A DNA stretch of 64,000 bases from Rossellomorea pakistanensis (GCF_016908495.1 NZ_JAFBDZ010000002.1:620001-684000), one strand, 5' to 3'; positions 33,109 through 41,944 are shown, counted from the first letter of the stretch. The notes: a model not told the origin generated them from the sequence alone. Made by a program: numbers and translations.

Positions 33109-33858
33109 ATGAAAAGCAAAACAGGGGTATTACTAGGGCGTTTAATGCGCAACATCATGCGCAGCCCAGATACGATTATCACGGTGGCAATTACGCCGAT
33201 TATGATGATGCTGCTGTTTGTCTACGTATTTGGCGGCGCCATAGAGACAGGCACGGACAACTATGTCAATTATTTATTGCCGGGAATCTTGTTGATGGCT
33301 ATCGCATCCGGAGTCGCTTACACTACCTTGCGGCTGTTTAACGATGTAAAGAGCGGGCTGATGGCACGTTTCATTACTATGCCCATCAAGCGCTCGTCGG
33401 TATTGTGGGCTCACGTGTTGACTTCGCTTGTTTCCAATGTGCTTACTCTTGTGGTGGTTTTCCTTGTCGCCCTCTTGATGGGCTTCCGTTCTAGCGCTGA
33501 TTTTCTGGATTGGCTTGCGGTAGCTGGGATACTCGGGCTGTTTACGCTGGCACTAACGTGGATTGCGGTCATTCCTGGATTGACAGCGAAATCTATGGAA
33601 GGAGCGACAGCCTACTCGTACCCGCTGATTTTCCTGCCGTTTATCAGTTCGGCTTTTGTCCCCACCGAAACCATGCCTAAACTTGTTCGTGCATTCGCTG
33701 AGAACCAGCCCGTGACTTCAATCGTGAATGCGATTCGTGCCCTCTTGTATGAAGGGTCTGTTGGCAACGATATCTGGATCGCGCTTGCCTGGTGCGTCGG
33801 CATCATGGTCATCGCTTACTTCTTCGCCAGTAAAGCATTTAAACGCCAGTTAGGGTAA
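33109..33858 (+). CDS. ABC-2 type permease (DrrB-like, 249 aa)
   Basis: About six membrane helices, with the ABC-2 family pattern (ITPIMMMLLFVYVFGGAIET; YVNYLLPGILLMAIASG; FVPTETMPKLVRAFAENQPV). It forms the channel of a daunorubicin-type exporter with the preceding ATPase. The gene starts at the base after the ATPase stop, with GGAGGAG inside the ATPase end. The substrate is unknown; control by the PadR gene upstream suggests a xenobiotic or antimicrobial. Confidence 0.92.
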   Translation: MKSKTGVLLGRLMRNIMRSPDTIITVAITPIMMMLLFVYVFGGAIETGTDNYVNYLLPGILLMAIASGVAYTTLRLFNDVKSGLMARFITMPIKRSSVLWAHVLTSLVSNVLTLVVVFLVALLMGFRSSADFLDWLAVAGILGLFTLALTWIAVIPGLTAKSMEGATAYSYPLIFLPFISSAFVPTETMPKLVRAFAENQPVTSIVNAIRALLYEGSVGNDIWIALAWCVGIMVIAYFFASKAFKRQLG

Positions 33859-33988
33859 GTACACCATTATGGGATTAGCCATATCTATAGTCAGCCGTTG
33901 CGATGAATGCATTTACTACACATAGAAGGCTGCTTAAATCCCGGTGCAACCATCGATGAATTAGGGCTCTAGCTTTATTTAATTATCG

Positions 33989-34020
33989 TTATTCAACAAA
34001 CGGGCGCTTTAATTGAATAA
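33989..34020 (+). repeat. Palindromic core element C17
   Basis: TTATTCAAC, AAACGGGCGCTTTA, ATTGAATAA, 130 bp after the permease. It is followed directly by a terminator. Confidence 0.85.
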
Positions 34021-34024
34021 AAAC

Positions 34025-34057
34025 AAAACCCTATCATTAATTTGATGGGGTTTTATT
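34025..34057 (+). terminator. Terminator after C17
   Basis: AAAACCCTATCA pairs with TGATGGGGTTTT around TTAATT, then TTATT. It is the same module as after C14 (24551). Confidence 0.9.
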
Positions 34058-34115
34058 CTTCCTTATTTCTCTCCTTACCTGAAAACTTTCTACATATCAA
34101 AATCTTTTAAACTTT

Positions 34116-34140
34116 TTATTCAACAAACGGTCGTTTATGG
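34116..34140 (+). repeat. Palindromic core element C18 (half)
   Basis: TTATTCAACAAACGGTCG without a matching right arm, preceded by CAAAATCTTTTAAACTTT as before C15. It looks like a broken or recombined copy. Confidence 0.6.
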
Positions 34141-34273
34141 CACTTTTTTCACCAATTGGACAGGTTTGTAGTGCGCAATACAAAGGTGTGAGTAGAAGAT
34201 TGCGTTTTTTACTCATGTTTCCTTATATGTTGAATAATAAACTTAACATATTAATAAATTGAAGGGAGTAAAT

Positions 34274-35032
34274 ATGATGAATACATTAGTATCTGCAAAA
34301 AATGTGACAAAGATTTACAACAAAAATCAATTACCTGGACTTAATAAAGTATCTTTTGACATTGAATCGGGTGAATTTGTTGGGATTATGGGGGCGTCCG
34401 GATCAGGGAAGACAACTTTATTAAATATCCTATCAACCATTGATACGCCTACAGATGGAGATGTTTTGATAAATGGTGTCAATATTAAAACACTTAATGA
34501 TAATAAATCTGCGGATTTTAGGAAGAATCATTTAGGCTTTATTTTTCAAGAGTATTTTTTACTCGATAGTTTAACAGTGCAGGAAAATATTGCTGTGCCA
34601 CTTACTCTGTTACACAAATCCCCAAGAGAAATTGAATCGTCTATAAATAGTTTAGCAAAGCGTTTCGGGATATTCGAACAATTATCAAAGTACCCTAGTC
34701 AACTATCTGGAGGGCAAAAACAAAGGGTTGCGGCAGCAAGAGCGATTGCGAAACAGCCAAGTATTTTATTTGCAGATGAACCCACAGGTGCGTTAGATTC
34801 AAACTCTGCGACAGAGCTACTTCAAAAATTAAGAGAAGTAAATGAGGAACTTCATACAACAATTTTAATGGTAACTCATGACGCTTATGCAGCAAGTTTT
34901 TCAAGCAGAATCCTAATATTTAAAGATGGGGGTATTATAAAAGAATTAATAAACAACGGACAGGGTCGCAAAGAATTTTTTGAAGAGATATTAAAGGAAA
35001 TCTCTAAAGTTGATGAAAAACGATATAACTAA
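34274..35032 (+). CDS. Bce/Mac-type ABC transporter ATPase (about 252 aa)
   Basis: Walker A GASGSGKTTLL, Q-loop FQEYFLL, signature LSGGQKQRVAAARAI, Walker B ILFADEPTGALDS and switch VTHD, in the pattern of BceA/LolD/MacB ATPases that work with FtsX-like permeases. The start at 34274 (or the adjacent ATG at 34277) follows GGGAG. It is paired with the permease 17 bp downstream. Such modules sense or remove cell-wall-active peptides. Confidence 0.92.
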   Translation: MMNTLVSAKNVTKIYNKNQLPGLNKVSFDIESGEFVGIMGASGSGKTTLLNILSTIDTPTDGDVLINGVNIKTLNDNKSADFRKNHLGFIFQEYFLLDSLTVQENIAVPLTLLHKSPREIESSINSLAKRFGIFEQLSKYPSQLSGGQKQRVAAARAIAKQPSILFADEPTGALDSNSATELLQKLREVNEELHTTILMVTHDAYAASFSSRILIFKDGGIIKELINNGQGRKEFFEEILKEISKVDEKRYN

Positions 35033-35049
35033 GTGTAAGAAAGGAAGAC

Positions 35050-37026
35050 ATGAGCGTGGGATTATTAACAATAGCAAAAAAGAATCTGAAGAATAACTTT
35101 TCCTTCTATTCGTTCTATTTTGTTTCAGTAGCTTTTGTGCTGATGGTGTTTTTCTCCTTTATTTCTTTTTCCATGAACGATACTATCATGGAAAAGATTT
35201 CGTCTGATGGTAGAGTAGAAACAATGTCGAGAACGGTGGCAGTCTTTGTTATGACATTTGTATTATTTTATATGTCATATTCCAATACTTTCTTTATGAA
35301 AAAAAGAATGAAAGAACTTGGAATTTATTCGCTCTTGGGGTATCGAAAGTCAACCATGGTAAAGCTATTAACCTTTGAAAATATTGTTATTTGTTTTGCT
35401 GCTCTAATTGTAGGGATCACTTTTGGTGCTATTGCTCATAAAGGAATTGTCGAAGCGATAGTTAGAGTACTAAAATTACAAATTGATACTTCTGAAGTGC
35501 CAATTATTAATCCTAATGCGGTACTATTCACTTTTGTTTTTATATTTGCTGTTTTGACTGTTTTATTTTTATCAAACTGGATAATTCTTCGAAAAAGTTC
35601 CTTATTGACTTTGGTACGTATGGAAAAAAAGGAAGAAAAAAAAGTAAAAATCAATACAGCTTTCTCGTTACTGGGATTATTCTTGATTTTAATTGGTTAT
35701 TTCTTAGCTCTTGATATTACAAGAGGAACTAAATCATTTTGGAAAACGATAGGGTTTTCACCAATCGCACTTTTAACAATGTTAAGTGTAATACTAGGGA
35801 CAATTTTCTTTATTCAATCTTTTTTACCATATGCCATTCAAAAATTGAAGAAAAAGAAAAATTGGTTTTATAAGGAATCGAATATTATTATCATTCCAAA
35901 CTTTATATTTAAAGTCCGTTCGAAGGCAAAAACTTTAATTTTGCTAACTTTATTAGCTGCAGGAACTTTGGCTATATTTTGTTCCACTATACTGACTCTC
36001 TACTACCCTGTTGCTGCTACAGAACGTATCATACCGTCAGCTATTGAGTTTCCGGTGGAGGATAAGCAATTAGCTACTAAAGCAATTAAAATCGCACAAG
36101 ATACAGTCGGCAAAGAAAATATGAAGTATAAAGAAACGACTATTATCCACGCAACATCCTCTTCTGACAATTTGCCTAAAGAATATAGCGCAAAAAAAGA
36201 ACATGGATTTGATCTTATATCCGAGTCGGATTACAAGGAATTAATAAATATTCAGGATAAAAATGTAGAGTTTAAGAATTTAGCTAAAAATGAAGGTATC
36301 TTAGTAAAATATCGACCTGAAAAAGAAAAGTTAGATAAAGGGAAAATATATACTCTGAACTTAACACCTACAAATAACGTGGATATAAAAATAAAAGAGA
36401 CTACATTACTTAATCCAATCGGATTTGCAAATAGTGTAGGAACTCTTATTATTTCGGACCAACTTTACAAAGAAATAAAAATCTTAGGGCTTACAGGAAA
36501 GACTATGATGAGCTTTAATGGAGCAGATATGAGAGATAACAAGGAAGTTTATGAAAACTTAGCTCCACTATTTAAAAATAATATTTATTTTACAAGTAGT
36601 TACCAAAAAGTAGACTATATTATTCAACAAAATAGCTCAACATTCTTGCTCATTAGTTTTGTTACTATCATCTTCTTTATTGCAACAGGTAGCATTCTCT
36701 ATTTCCAAAACCTTTCAAGTATGATGTCGAATAAAGATGAGTTTACAATTCTAAAAAGAATGGGGTATAACAGGAAAAATATAAAAAGAATAATAAGTAA
36801 AGAAGTCTTTACGTTATTTAGCATCCCCTACGTATTAGGGTTAACGCATAGTATTTTTGCACTGCTGGCCTACAAAACTGCTTTAATGGACGATTTATTA
36901 GGAAAAAGCAGTGCCTTTATATTACCTATTCTTGTTGCGGTAATTATTTTTACCCTGGTGTATATCATTTATTATTTGTTAACAAAACGAGCATGCTATA
37001 AAATCATATTTAACGATAAAAAGTAA
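35050..37026 (+). CDS. BceB-like FtsX-domain permease (658 aa)
   Basis: Ten predicted helices: one, then three after about residue 60, two near 200-230 and 285-320, an extracytoplasmic domain (about 325-520), then three or four C-terminal helices with the FtsX pattern (LISFVTIIFFIATGSILYFQ, LKRMGYNRKNIKRIISKE). Length and topology are those of BceB, where the large outer domain binds lipid II-directed peptides. It is followed by a sensor kinase gene and a response regulator gene, so the four genes form a peptide-response module, though the kinase is not of the usual BceS type. Confidence 0.92.
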   Translation: MSVGLLTIAKKNLKNNFSFYSFYFVSVAFVLMVFFSFISFSMNDTIMEKISSDGRVETMSRTVAVFVMTFVLFYMSYSNTFFMKKRMKELGIYSLLGYRKSTMVKLLTFENIVICFAALIVGITFGAIAHKGIVEAIVRVLKLQIDTSEVPIINPNAVLFTFVFIFAVLTVLFLSNWIILRKSSLLTLVRMEKKEEKKVKINTAFSLLGLFLILIGYFLALDITRGTKSFWKTIGFSPIALLTMLSVILGTIFFIQSFLPYAIQKLKKKKNWFYKESNIIIIPNFIFKVRSKAKTLILLTLLAAGTLAIFCSTILTLYYPVAATERIIPSAIEFPVEDKQLATKAIKIAQDTVGKENMKYKETTIIHATSSSDNLPKEYSAKKEHGFDLISESDYKELINIQDKNVEFKNLAKNEGILVKYRPEKEKLDKGKIYTLNLTPTNNVDIKIKETTLLNPIGFANSVGTLIISDQLYKEIKILGLTGKTMMSFNGADMRDNKEVYENLAPLFKNNIYFTSSYQKVDYIIQQNSSTFLLISFVTIIFFIATGSILYFQNLSSMMSNKDEFTILKRMGYNRKNIKRIISKEVFTLFSIPYVLGLTHSIFALLAYKTALMDDLLGKSSAFILPILVAVIIFTLVYIIYYLLTKRACYKIIFNDKK

Positions 37027-37035
37027 AAATTTGTA

Positions 37036-37073
37036 GATAAAGCTGATGATAGTAGGCAAACATCAGCTTTATC
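37036..37073 (+). terminator. Perfect 13-bp hairpin between permease and kinase genes
   Basis: GATAAAGCTGATG and CATCAGCTTTATC are exact complements around 12 bases. No long T-run follows, so it may protect or partly terminate the upstream message rather than end it. Confidence 0.65.
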
Positions 37074-37104
37074 TGTATTTAACCTAGTAAAGGCAAGTGA
37101 GTTT

Positions 37105-38694
37105 ATGGAAAAGTACTATGAGCAAAAACAAATCTTTATTTTAATTAATCAACTTTGTATGATTATTTTTTTATGTTATGAATTTTTGCAAAGTAATATT
37201 GTAGGAACAGCAAAGTTACTTCCACTAACGCTTATAACGATAATGCTCATCTACGGAGCATACATCAGTTTTGTAAACGTAAAAGAAAACAACACGCTAT
37301 CACAATTTTCTAATTTGCTACTCTTTACTTCATGGCAGTTTTTACTAACGCTTAATGGGAGTGAAATTTTTTATACACTAAGTATGCTACTTAGTGTAGT
37401 GCTTCTATATATGACAGTACAATTTTTGCTCCTGTTCTTTTTCCAAGATTCTAACTTTACTTATAAAAAAGAAACAGATTGGATTCTACAGGTTACATGT
37501 ACATTAACATTAATTGCGAACTTTATAAACGATAAAATATTTGCCATTTTATTTTCATGTCAATGGATTTTTAGTTTTAGTTGTATTATTTTTCTGTTCT
37601 TGAAGCATCGAAAACGAATTAAATTTGTCTTCAAAAGTGAAAAGAAGCATTTGCTTAGATCTGTTACTATTCTTATTTTTCCCTTTAGTATATATGCTAT
37701 GGTGTTTGCAGAGAGTCCCGAATATTTAAGTAATTTAGGATGGTATATAGTGATCCTGTTACCACTATTTAGTATTACTGCAATAGCTTTTAAAAACCAT
37801 ATATCTATGAGGCAATATTTTCTCTTAAAAGAAGATAAAATGGGCTTAATATTTTTATGTTTTCTTGTTTTTATTAGTTCGCTTGGGGTGTTGTTTAGAT
37901 TTAATATGATTACTTATTTCATCATTATACATACAATTTTTTGGTTTATTCAGCTTTATTTCATATTATTATTTCAAGAAACAAAAAATACTATCTTAAA
38001 TTCAGATACAGAAGAACTAAAAACCTTGCCAGAGAGCTCTTACGTTCATAACCTCGTACAGATAGCTAAAGAGGAAAAATTAAAAAGTGGGTTTTCTGAT
38101 TATTTACATGATGAAATATTACAAGATATATTAGCTGTTAAAAATATGATGAATAAATCTAATAAAGAAGAGATCCATGAAATGATAGTAGAAACGCTGA
38201 GAAACTTAAATCAGTCAATACGTGTACAAATGCAAGAGTACCATCCAACCCTATTAAAAACACTCACATTAAAAGAAAATTATAGAAATTTGCTTGAGAT
38301 GCTACAGCATAAATATGGAATGAAAAATATTAATATATCTTTTAAGTGTAATGAAAATTTATTTTTAGTTGAACCCTATCATCTTGTTATATACCGAATT
38401 TTAAAAGAATTGGTAACAAATGCATTCAAACATTCGGAATGTTCAAAGCTAGTTTTGAGTTTGACACAAGAAAATAGTGAAATAGAACTTATAGTAAAAG
38501 ATAATGGTAAAGGCCTGATGGCTACCGAAACAGGCGCTCTTAATGGCCATAGAGGATTGAATTCGATTAAAGAACAGCTATTTTTATTAAACGGTAAAAT
38601 GACAATTTCAGAGTGCAATCCTACTGGATTATGTGTTGCTATTCTTATTCCCATGAGAGGAGATGATTCCTATCAATATTTTATTAATAGATGA
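37105..38694 (+). CDS. ComP-like sensor histidine kinase (529 aa)
   Basis: The N-terminal 290 residues hold about eight to ten helices with almost no extracellular domain, as in ComP-type peptide sensors. The kinase core follows: H335 in YLHDEILQDI (HisKA_3-type phosphoacceptor), N-box ELVTNAFKHS and G-boxes VKDNGKGL and GHRGLNSIKEQ. It should phosphorylate the LuxR-type regulator, whose gene overlaps its end by 32 bp. The stimulus may be a peptide or the transporter upstream; this is inference from topology and position. Confidence 0.9.
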   Translation: MEKYYEQKQIFILINQLCMIIFLCYEFLQSNIVGTAKLLPLTLITIMLIYGAYISFVNVKENNTLSQFSNLLLFTSWQFLLTLNGSEIFYTLSMLLSVVLLYMTVQFLLLFFFQDSNFTYKKETDWILQVTCTLTLIANFINDKIFAILFSCQWIFSFSCIIFLFLKHRKRIKFVFKSEKKHLLRSVTILIFPFSIYAMVFAESPEYLSNLGWYIVILLPLFSITAIAFKNHISMRQYFLLKEDKMGLIFLCFLVFISSLGVLFRFNMITYFIIIHTIFWFIQLYFILLFQETKNTILNSDTEELKTLPESSYVHNLVQIAKEEKLKSGFSDYLHDEILQDILAVKNMMNKSNKEEIHEMIVETLRNLNQSIRVQMQEYHPTLLKTLTLKENYRNLLEMLQHKYGMKNINISFKCNENLFLVEPYHLVIYRILKELVTNAFKHSECSKLVLSLTQENSEIELIVKDNGKGLMATETGALNGHRGLNSIKEQLFLLNGKMTISECNPTGLCVAILIPMRGDDSYQYFINR

Positions 38695-39286
38695 CCATGC
38701 TTTGTTTGCAAAAAGTTTGGAGATAGCCTTAGAAGATTATCCTGAAATAGACCATTTTTACTCATTACACTTATTACAAAATATTGAAAATGTCATTGCA
38801 ATCATCAATGAGTTTAAGCCAGACATTACCTTAATAGATATTAACTTAAGTTACATCAGTAGTGAAGATGGTTTAGGAATAGCAAAAAATATTTTAGATA
38901 GTAAATGTGAAACGAAAATAGTCATATTAACAGGCTATGATTTGCCTGTTTATCGGTATGAAGCTCAAAAAATCGGTGTAAGTGGTTTTATTAATAAAAA
39001 CATTATGCCAGATAAGTTATTGCAAATTTTAATTGAGATTAATGAGGGTATTTTCTATTTTCCAATGTCCACGGACTATGTTGAGGAATTGACCCATAGC
39101 GAAAAACAAATCTTACAATTACTATGTGATGGATATAAGCGTAAAGAAATTGCGTCTATGTTATATGCTAGTGAACGCACAATTTCAAACCATATTCAAC
39201 ACATATTTGATAAGTTGGATGTTTCATCCTCGTTAGAAGCTGTAACCAAAGGAATAAAATCAGGTTATATTCAGCCTAATTATTAA
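38663..39286 (+). CDS. NarL/LuxR-type response regulator (207 aa)
   Basis: The receiver domain shows the acidic pair DD (10-11), phosphoacceptor D59 (LIDIN) and Lys near residue 112 (FINKN); the C-terminal LuxR helix-turn-helix reads LTHSEKQILQLLCDGYKRKE and YASERTISNHIQHIFDKL. The ATG at 38663 lies inside the kinase gene (GAGAGGAGATG site), so the two are translationally coupled. It probably controls the ABC genes upstream; I see no clear binding dyad. Confidence 0.93.
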   Translation: MIPINILLIDDHALFAKSLEIALEDYPEIDHFYSLHLLQNIENVIAIINEFKPDITLIDINLSYISSEDGLGIAKNILDSKCETKIVILTGYDLPVYRYEAQKIGVSGFINKNIMPDKLLQILIEINEGIFYFPMSTDYVEELTHSEKQILQLLCDGYKRKEIASMLYASERTISNHIQHIFDKLDVSSSLEAVTKGIKSGYIQPNY

Positions 39287-39392
39287 AAATAGTTAATTAA
39301 ACTAATAGCTTTAAGAAAAAGAAAAACGGAGCATGACAGTCACAAAGATACAAGTCACGCTCTCGTTGCTTTATAGATTGATGTTCTTCTAA

Positions 39393-39647
39393 GCGTACAA
39401 AATTCGCGTTTTGCGGTTGGGACCCCATAAAGAACTATTAACCTATAAAATTGGACTAACTGATTGGGTAAAAGATTGGAACGGAAATGACAAAGATATA
39501 AAAAATGAGCAATATGATGTATAAAAACTAAACAACATAATATCTGATTATCAACCGAAGTATTTATGTTTTAATGGGAAAAGAGCTGCAAAAGAATATT
39601 TAAATAGGGGTAATTATGTAAACTGCATAAAAAAAGACAGTTCATAA
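39393..39647 (+). pseudogene. Uracil-DNA glycosylase (TDG/Mug-type) C-terminal remnant
   Basis: The frame reads KIGLTDWVKDWNGNDKDIKN, EQYDV, a stop (TAA 39522), then directly in frame KLNNIISDYQPKYLCFNGKR and AAKEYLN. Both parts match the order of Mug/TDG-like DNA glycosylases (GLTD-V, F-GK-AA). The N-terminal half with the catalytic motif is absent. The end overlaps the terminator and tail of the convergent secreted-protein gene. Confidence 0.7.
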
Positions 39648-39964
39648 CGGAAAGCCCTCTTTAAGAGGGCTTTTTCTGTAATTCTATTTTGAAACCCAAC
39701 CGCACCAAATAACATAACCCTTCCCTCTCCACATTTGTTGTAGAGGTATCCAGTGTATCCATCTTTATTGTAATAGTAAGGTGGTGTTTTAATATACTCT
39801 CTTGGTCCAAAATAATCTTTAACTTTTACATATTTAGAGTCGCCACTGCCACCACCAGGTCCTGTGTCTGACATTGTACTTGGCGGTTCTGCAGCAGAAG
39901 CACCTGTGCTTAGTGATACTACCATTACTAGTCCTGAAACAATAGAAAATAATTTCTTTTTCAT
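39614..39964 (-). CDS. Small secreted protein, frame runs through its terminator
   Basis: The ATG at 39964 follows GGAGG. The signal peptide is MKKKLFSIVSGLVMVVSLST, then GASAAE; the mature part is Gly/Tyr-rich (SDTGPGGGSGDSKYVKVKDY, YYYNKDGYTGYLYNKCGEGR). After VMLFGAVGFQNRITEKAL the frame passes through a perfect terminator hairpin. One added T near 39690 would instead give GAVWVSK and a stop just before the hairpin, so the annotated tail is probably a frameshift artefact or mutation. The likely true protein is about 95 residues. Confidence 0.6.
   Translation of the reverse strand: MKKKLFSIVSGLVMVVSLSTGASAAEPPSTMSDTGPGGGSGDSKYVKVKDYFGPREYIKTPPYYYNKDGYTGYLYNKCGEGRVMLFGAVGFQNRITEKALLKRAFRYELSFFMQFT
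39651..39675. terminator. Terminator of the secreted-protein gene
   Basis: AAAGCCCTCTT pairs with AAGAGGGCTTT; on the minus strand a C/T-rich tail ending in TCTTTTTTT follows at a distance, and on the plus strand TTTTT follows. Confidence 0.85.
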
Positions 39965-40210
39965 TTTTAAGTCCTCCATTTCTTTTTCCTACAAGAGTAA
40001 TGGTAGATTCAATCTATTAATATTACAAATTAAGTAAAATATGTTTATTATAGGTAATACCTTATGAATATAACGGATCATCTATTTTTTACAATATTTG
40101 GAAAATTATTCTTTCAGGCATGAAACCTAAAAAAAACTATAAAATGTTGAGATATCAAGGCAGAAGTGAGACTATGTTTATATCAAAAAAACATATTTAG
40201 TAAGTGAGGT

Positions 40211-40600
40211 ATGAATATGGGCTTGAGACAAGAGAGAATTGAAACCAACGTAATGGTTTCAAATTCAACAGGTCATTCATTAGGGATTTTTGTATTCGTT
40301 TGCTTGTTTGCTATTTTAGTGATCCCTTTGATTATCTTTGGAACAGATGACGTGGAAAGGTACGAAGAAATAGGGAAGAATGTTTCTATTAAGGTAATAG
40401 AACGTTTAAATAGCGAAGGCTATGTAAAGGATAAAGATAATTCAAAATGGGATTTACGAGATGTAAAATTAACCCTTAACTTTGAGGGGAAGGGAGAAGG
40501 GCAGGTTAAAACGATTAATGAGGAGTATGAATTTCAATTCCATTATCAATCTAAAGATAATATTAAGGTTGTGGAAACGAAAATTCCAGCCCCTAAATAA
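40211..40600 (+). CDS. Single-pass membrane protein of unknown function (129 aa)
   Basis: A helix at about residues 24-43 (LGIFVFVCLFAILVIPLIIF) separates a short N-terminus from a soluble C-terminal domain (KVIERLNSEGYVKDKDNSKW, EEYEFQFHYQSKDNIKVVET). AAGTGAGG precedes the ATG. I do not recognise the family. A degenerate core-like sequence (about 40612-40645, CGTTCTTCAACGGCATTGTG) and a terminator at 40774 follow. Confidence 0.65.
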   Translation: MNMGLRQERIETNVMVSNSTGHSLGIFVFVCLFAILVIPLIIFGTDDVERYEEIGKNVSIKVIERLNSEGYVKDKDNSKWDLRDVKLTLNFEGKGEGQVKTINEEYEFQFHYQSKDNIKVVETKIPAPK

Positions 40601-40773
40601 CGATTACAGCCGTTCTTCAACGGCATTGTGAAATAAGGCTTAAGGCTTTTTTGAAGTCTCACATAACTTGTCTCAAAATGCTTATCGATGTAAATCCGCA
40701 TTTTCGGGATGCTACCCCATTATGGAGTAACACAGTTGGGAAAATAATCAAACTTTATATTCAATAACATGAG

Positions 40774-40799
40774 ATCGCCTTGAGGCGGCTTTTTTTTTC
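40774..40799 (+). terminator. Rho-independent terminator
   Basis: ATCGCC, TTGA, GGCGGC and then nine Ts. The same stem with the preceding AACA(C/T)GAG is found after C11 (20013). Confidence 0.85.
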
Positions 40800-40910
40800 T
40801 TGAGAAAGTATGTTCATTTAAGGTACACCCTAATAATTCATTTTTAAATGTTCTTCAACTAGGATTGAAAGTGGTTAATAAGGGTTGTACAAACAAATTA
40901 ATCATAAATA

Positions 40911-40941
40911 AAGAAGAGTCACTTTAAAAGCGACTCTTCTT
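40911..40941. terminator. Bidirectional terminator
   Basis: AAGAAGAGTC pairs with GACTCTTCTT. On its right, 40946-41176 has a minus-strand frame beginning GTG (VGSGEAHTYYVNTPSSKGMD) that might be a degraded small gene; I do not annotate it as one. Confidence 0.8.
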
Positions 40942-41428
40942 TCAGCTATATATTTATATAGCTAATTAGGGTGCTCAGAAACAGAAAAAAGTCTCTAAAT
41001 GTAATTGTTTCAAACGAAATCCGGATATTAAGAGATATCCTTATCTTCATTGCCAGATCCATCCCTTTAGAGGAGGGCGTGTTTACGTAGTATGTATGCG
41101 CTTCGCCACTTCCGACGAATACTCCGGCATTGGTAATACATTCGGGATACAGTAGAACAAAGCAAACATAATCCACTCCATCCTAAGATTAACAATGTAA
41201 TAAAATTATAACATTTTACGATTTGAAAGAAGGATACTTTGTATAAGTGTCATAACTTAAAAGTTTTGATACCATTTTTCTATTACTGTACTATCAAGTT
41301 ATTGAAAGGTTTCGTATCTTAGTGTCATATATATAGTTATAAAGGGTACGGAAACGATTCGAGGATTGAAGGGCAACTTTGGAAAACTAAAATAAAAATC
41401 AAGAATTAGATGTTTAATGTCAATGGAG

Positions 41429-41460
41429 TTGTTCCAGAAAAGGGCCATTTAACGGAGGAA
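41429..41460 (+). repeat. Palindromic core element C20
   Basis: TTGTTCCAGAAAAGGGCCAT then TTAACGGAGGAA. Arms TTCC/GGAA; the core matches C2. It is the rightmost copy in the window. Confidence 0.7.
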
Positions 41461-41664
41461 GAAACTCAAGGAAAATGGAATACCTATGGTATTGCTTGTA
41501 TGGTGTTTGAATGATTGTACTTAAAAAATGCCGTTATGTTGAAGATGATAATTGGATTTTAATGTAAAATGGTATCATAGAAGTCTTCACAGGGCCTTAT
41601 CGATTCCATTTTCTTTTACACGAACTCTCAGGATCCAACATACTAAACTGATTCAAATAAGGGT

Positions 41665-41782
41665 GTGAAGTCGGTCGGTTTTTGATACGGACTCGAAAAT
41701 GGTCCCAAGGGCTGTTCGACCTTCCTTCACTTCTACTATAAAAAAATAGTAGCACAAACCATGGCCTTGGTCTGTACTACTG
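41665..41782 (+). other. Structured non-coding stretch before the membrane operon
   Basis: GTGAAGTCGGTCG (41665) pairs with CGACCTTCCTTCAC (41717-41730), and AGTAGCACAAACCA pairs with TGGTCTGTACTACT (41748-41781), giving two stacked hairpins. No riboswitch class fits. Apart from C20, 40942-41944 has no other supported feature. Confidence 0.4.
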
Positions 41783-41944
41783 ATGTTAGTATGTTTTTGT
41801 TTTGAAAAAATTCCCTCACTTTACTTGCGACAGCAAAAGAATTGAAAATCATTTACATTTCCCCCCTCGAACATCCCTAAAAATGATAAAATACTCTATA
41901 TATTGACAAATTTTGATGAGATTTATACTAGGAGGAAGACAAAA

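Noticed and set aside
40946..41176. 76-codon minus-strand frame
   Set aside because: Part of it looks protein-like (VGSGEAHTYYVNTPSS), but the start is weak and the tail is not; it may be a degraded gene, so I only mention it.
41600..41660. Glycine riboswitch
   Set aside because: A GAACTCTCAGGA string resembles part of that class, but the other conserved segments are missing and the downstream genes do not fit.
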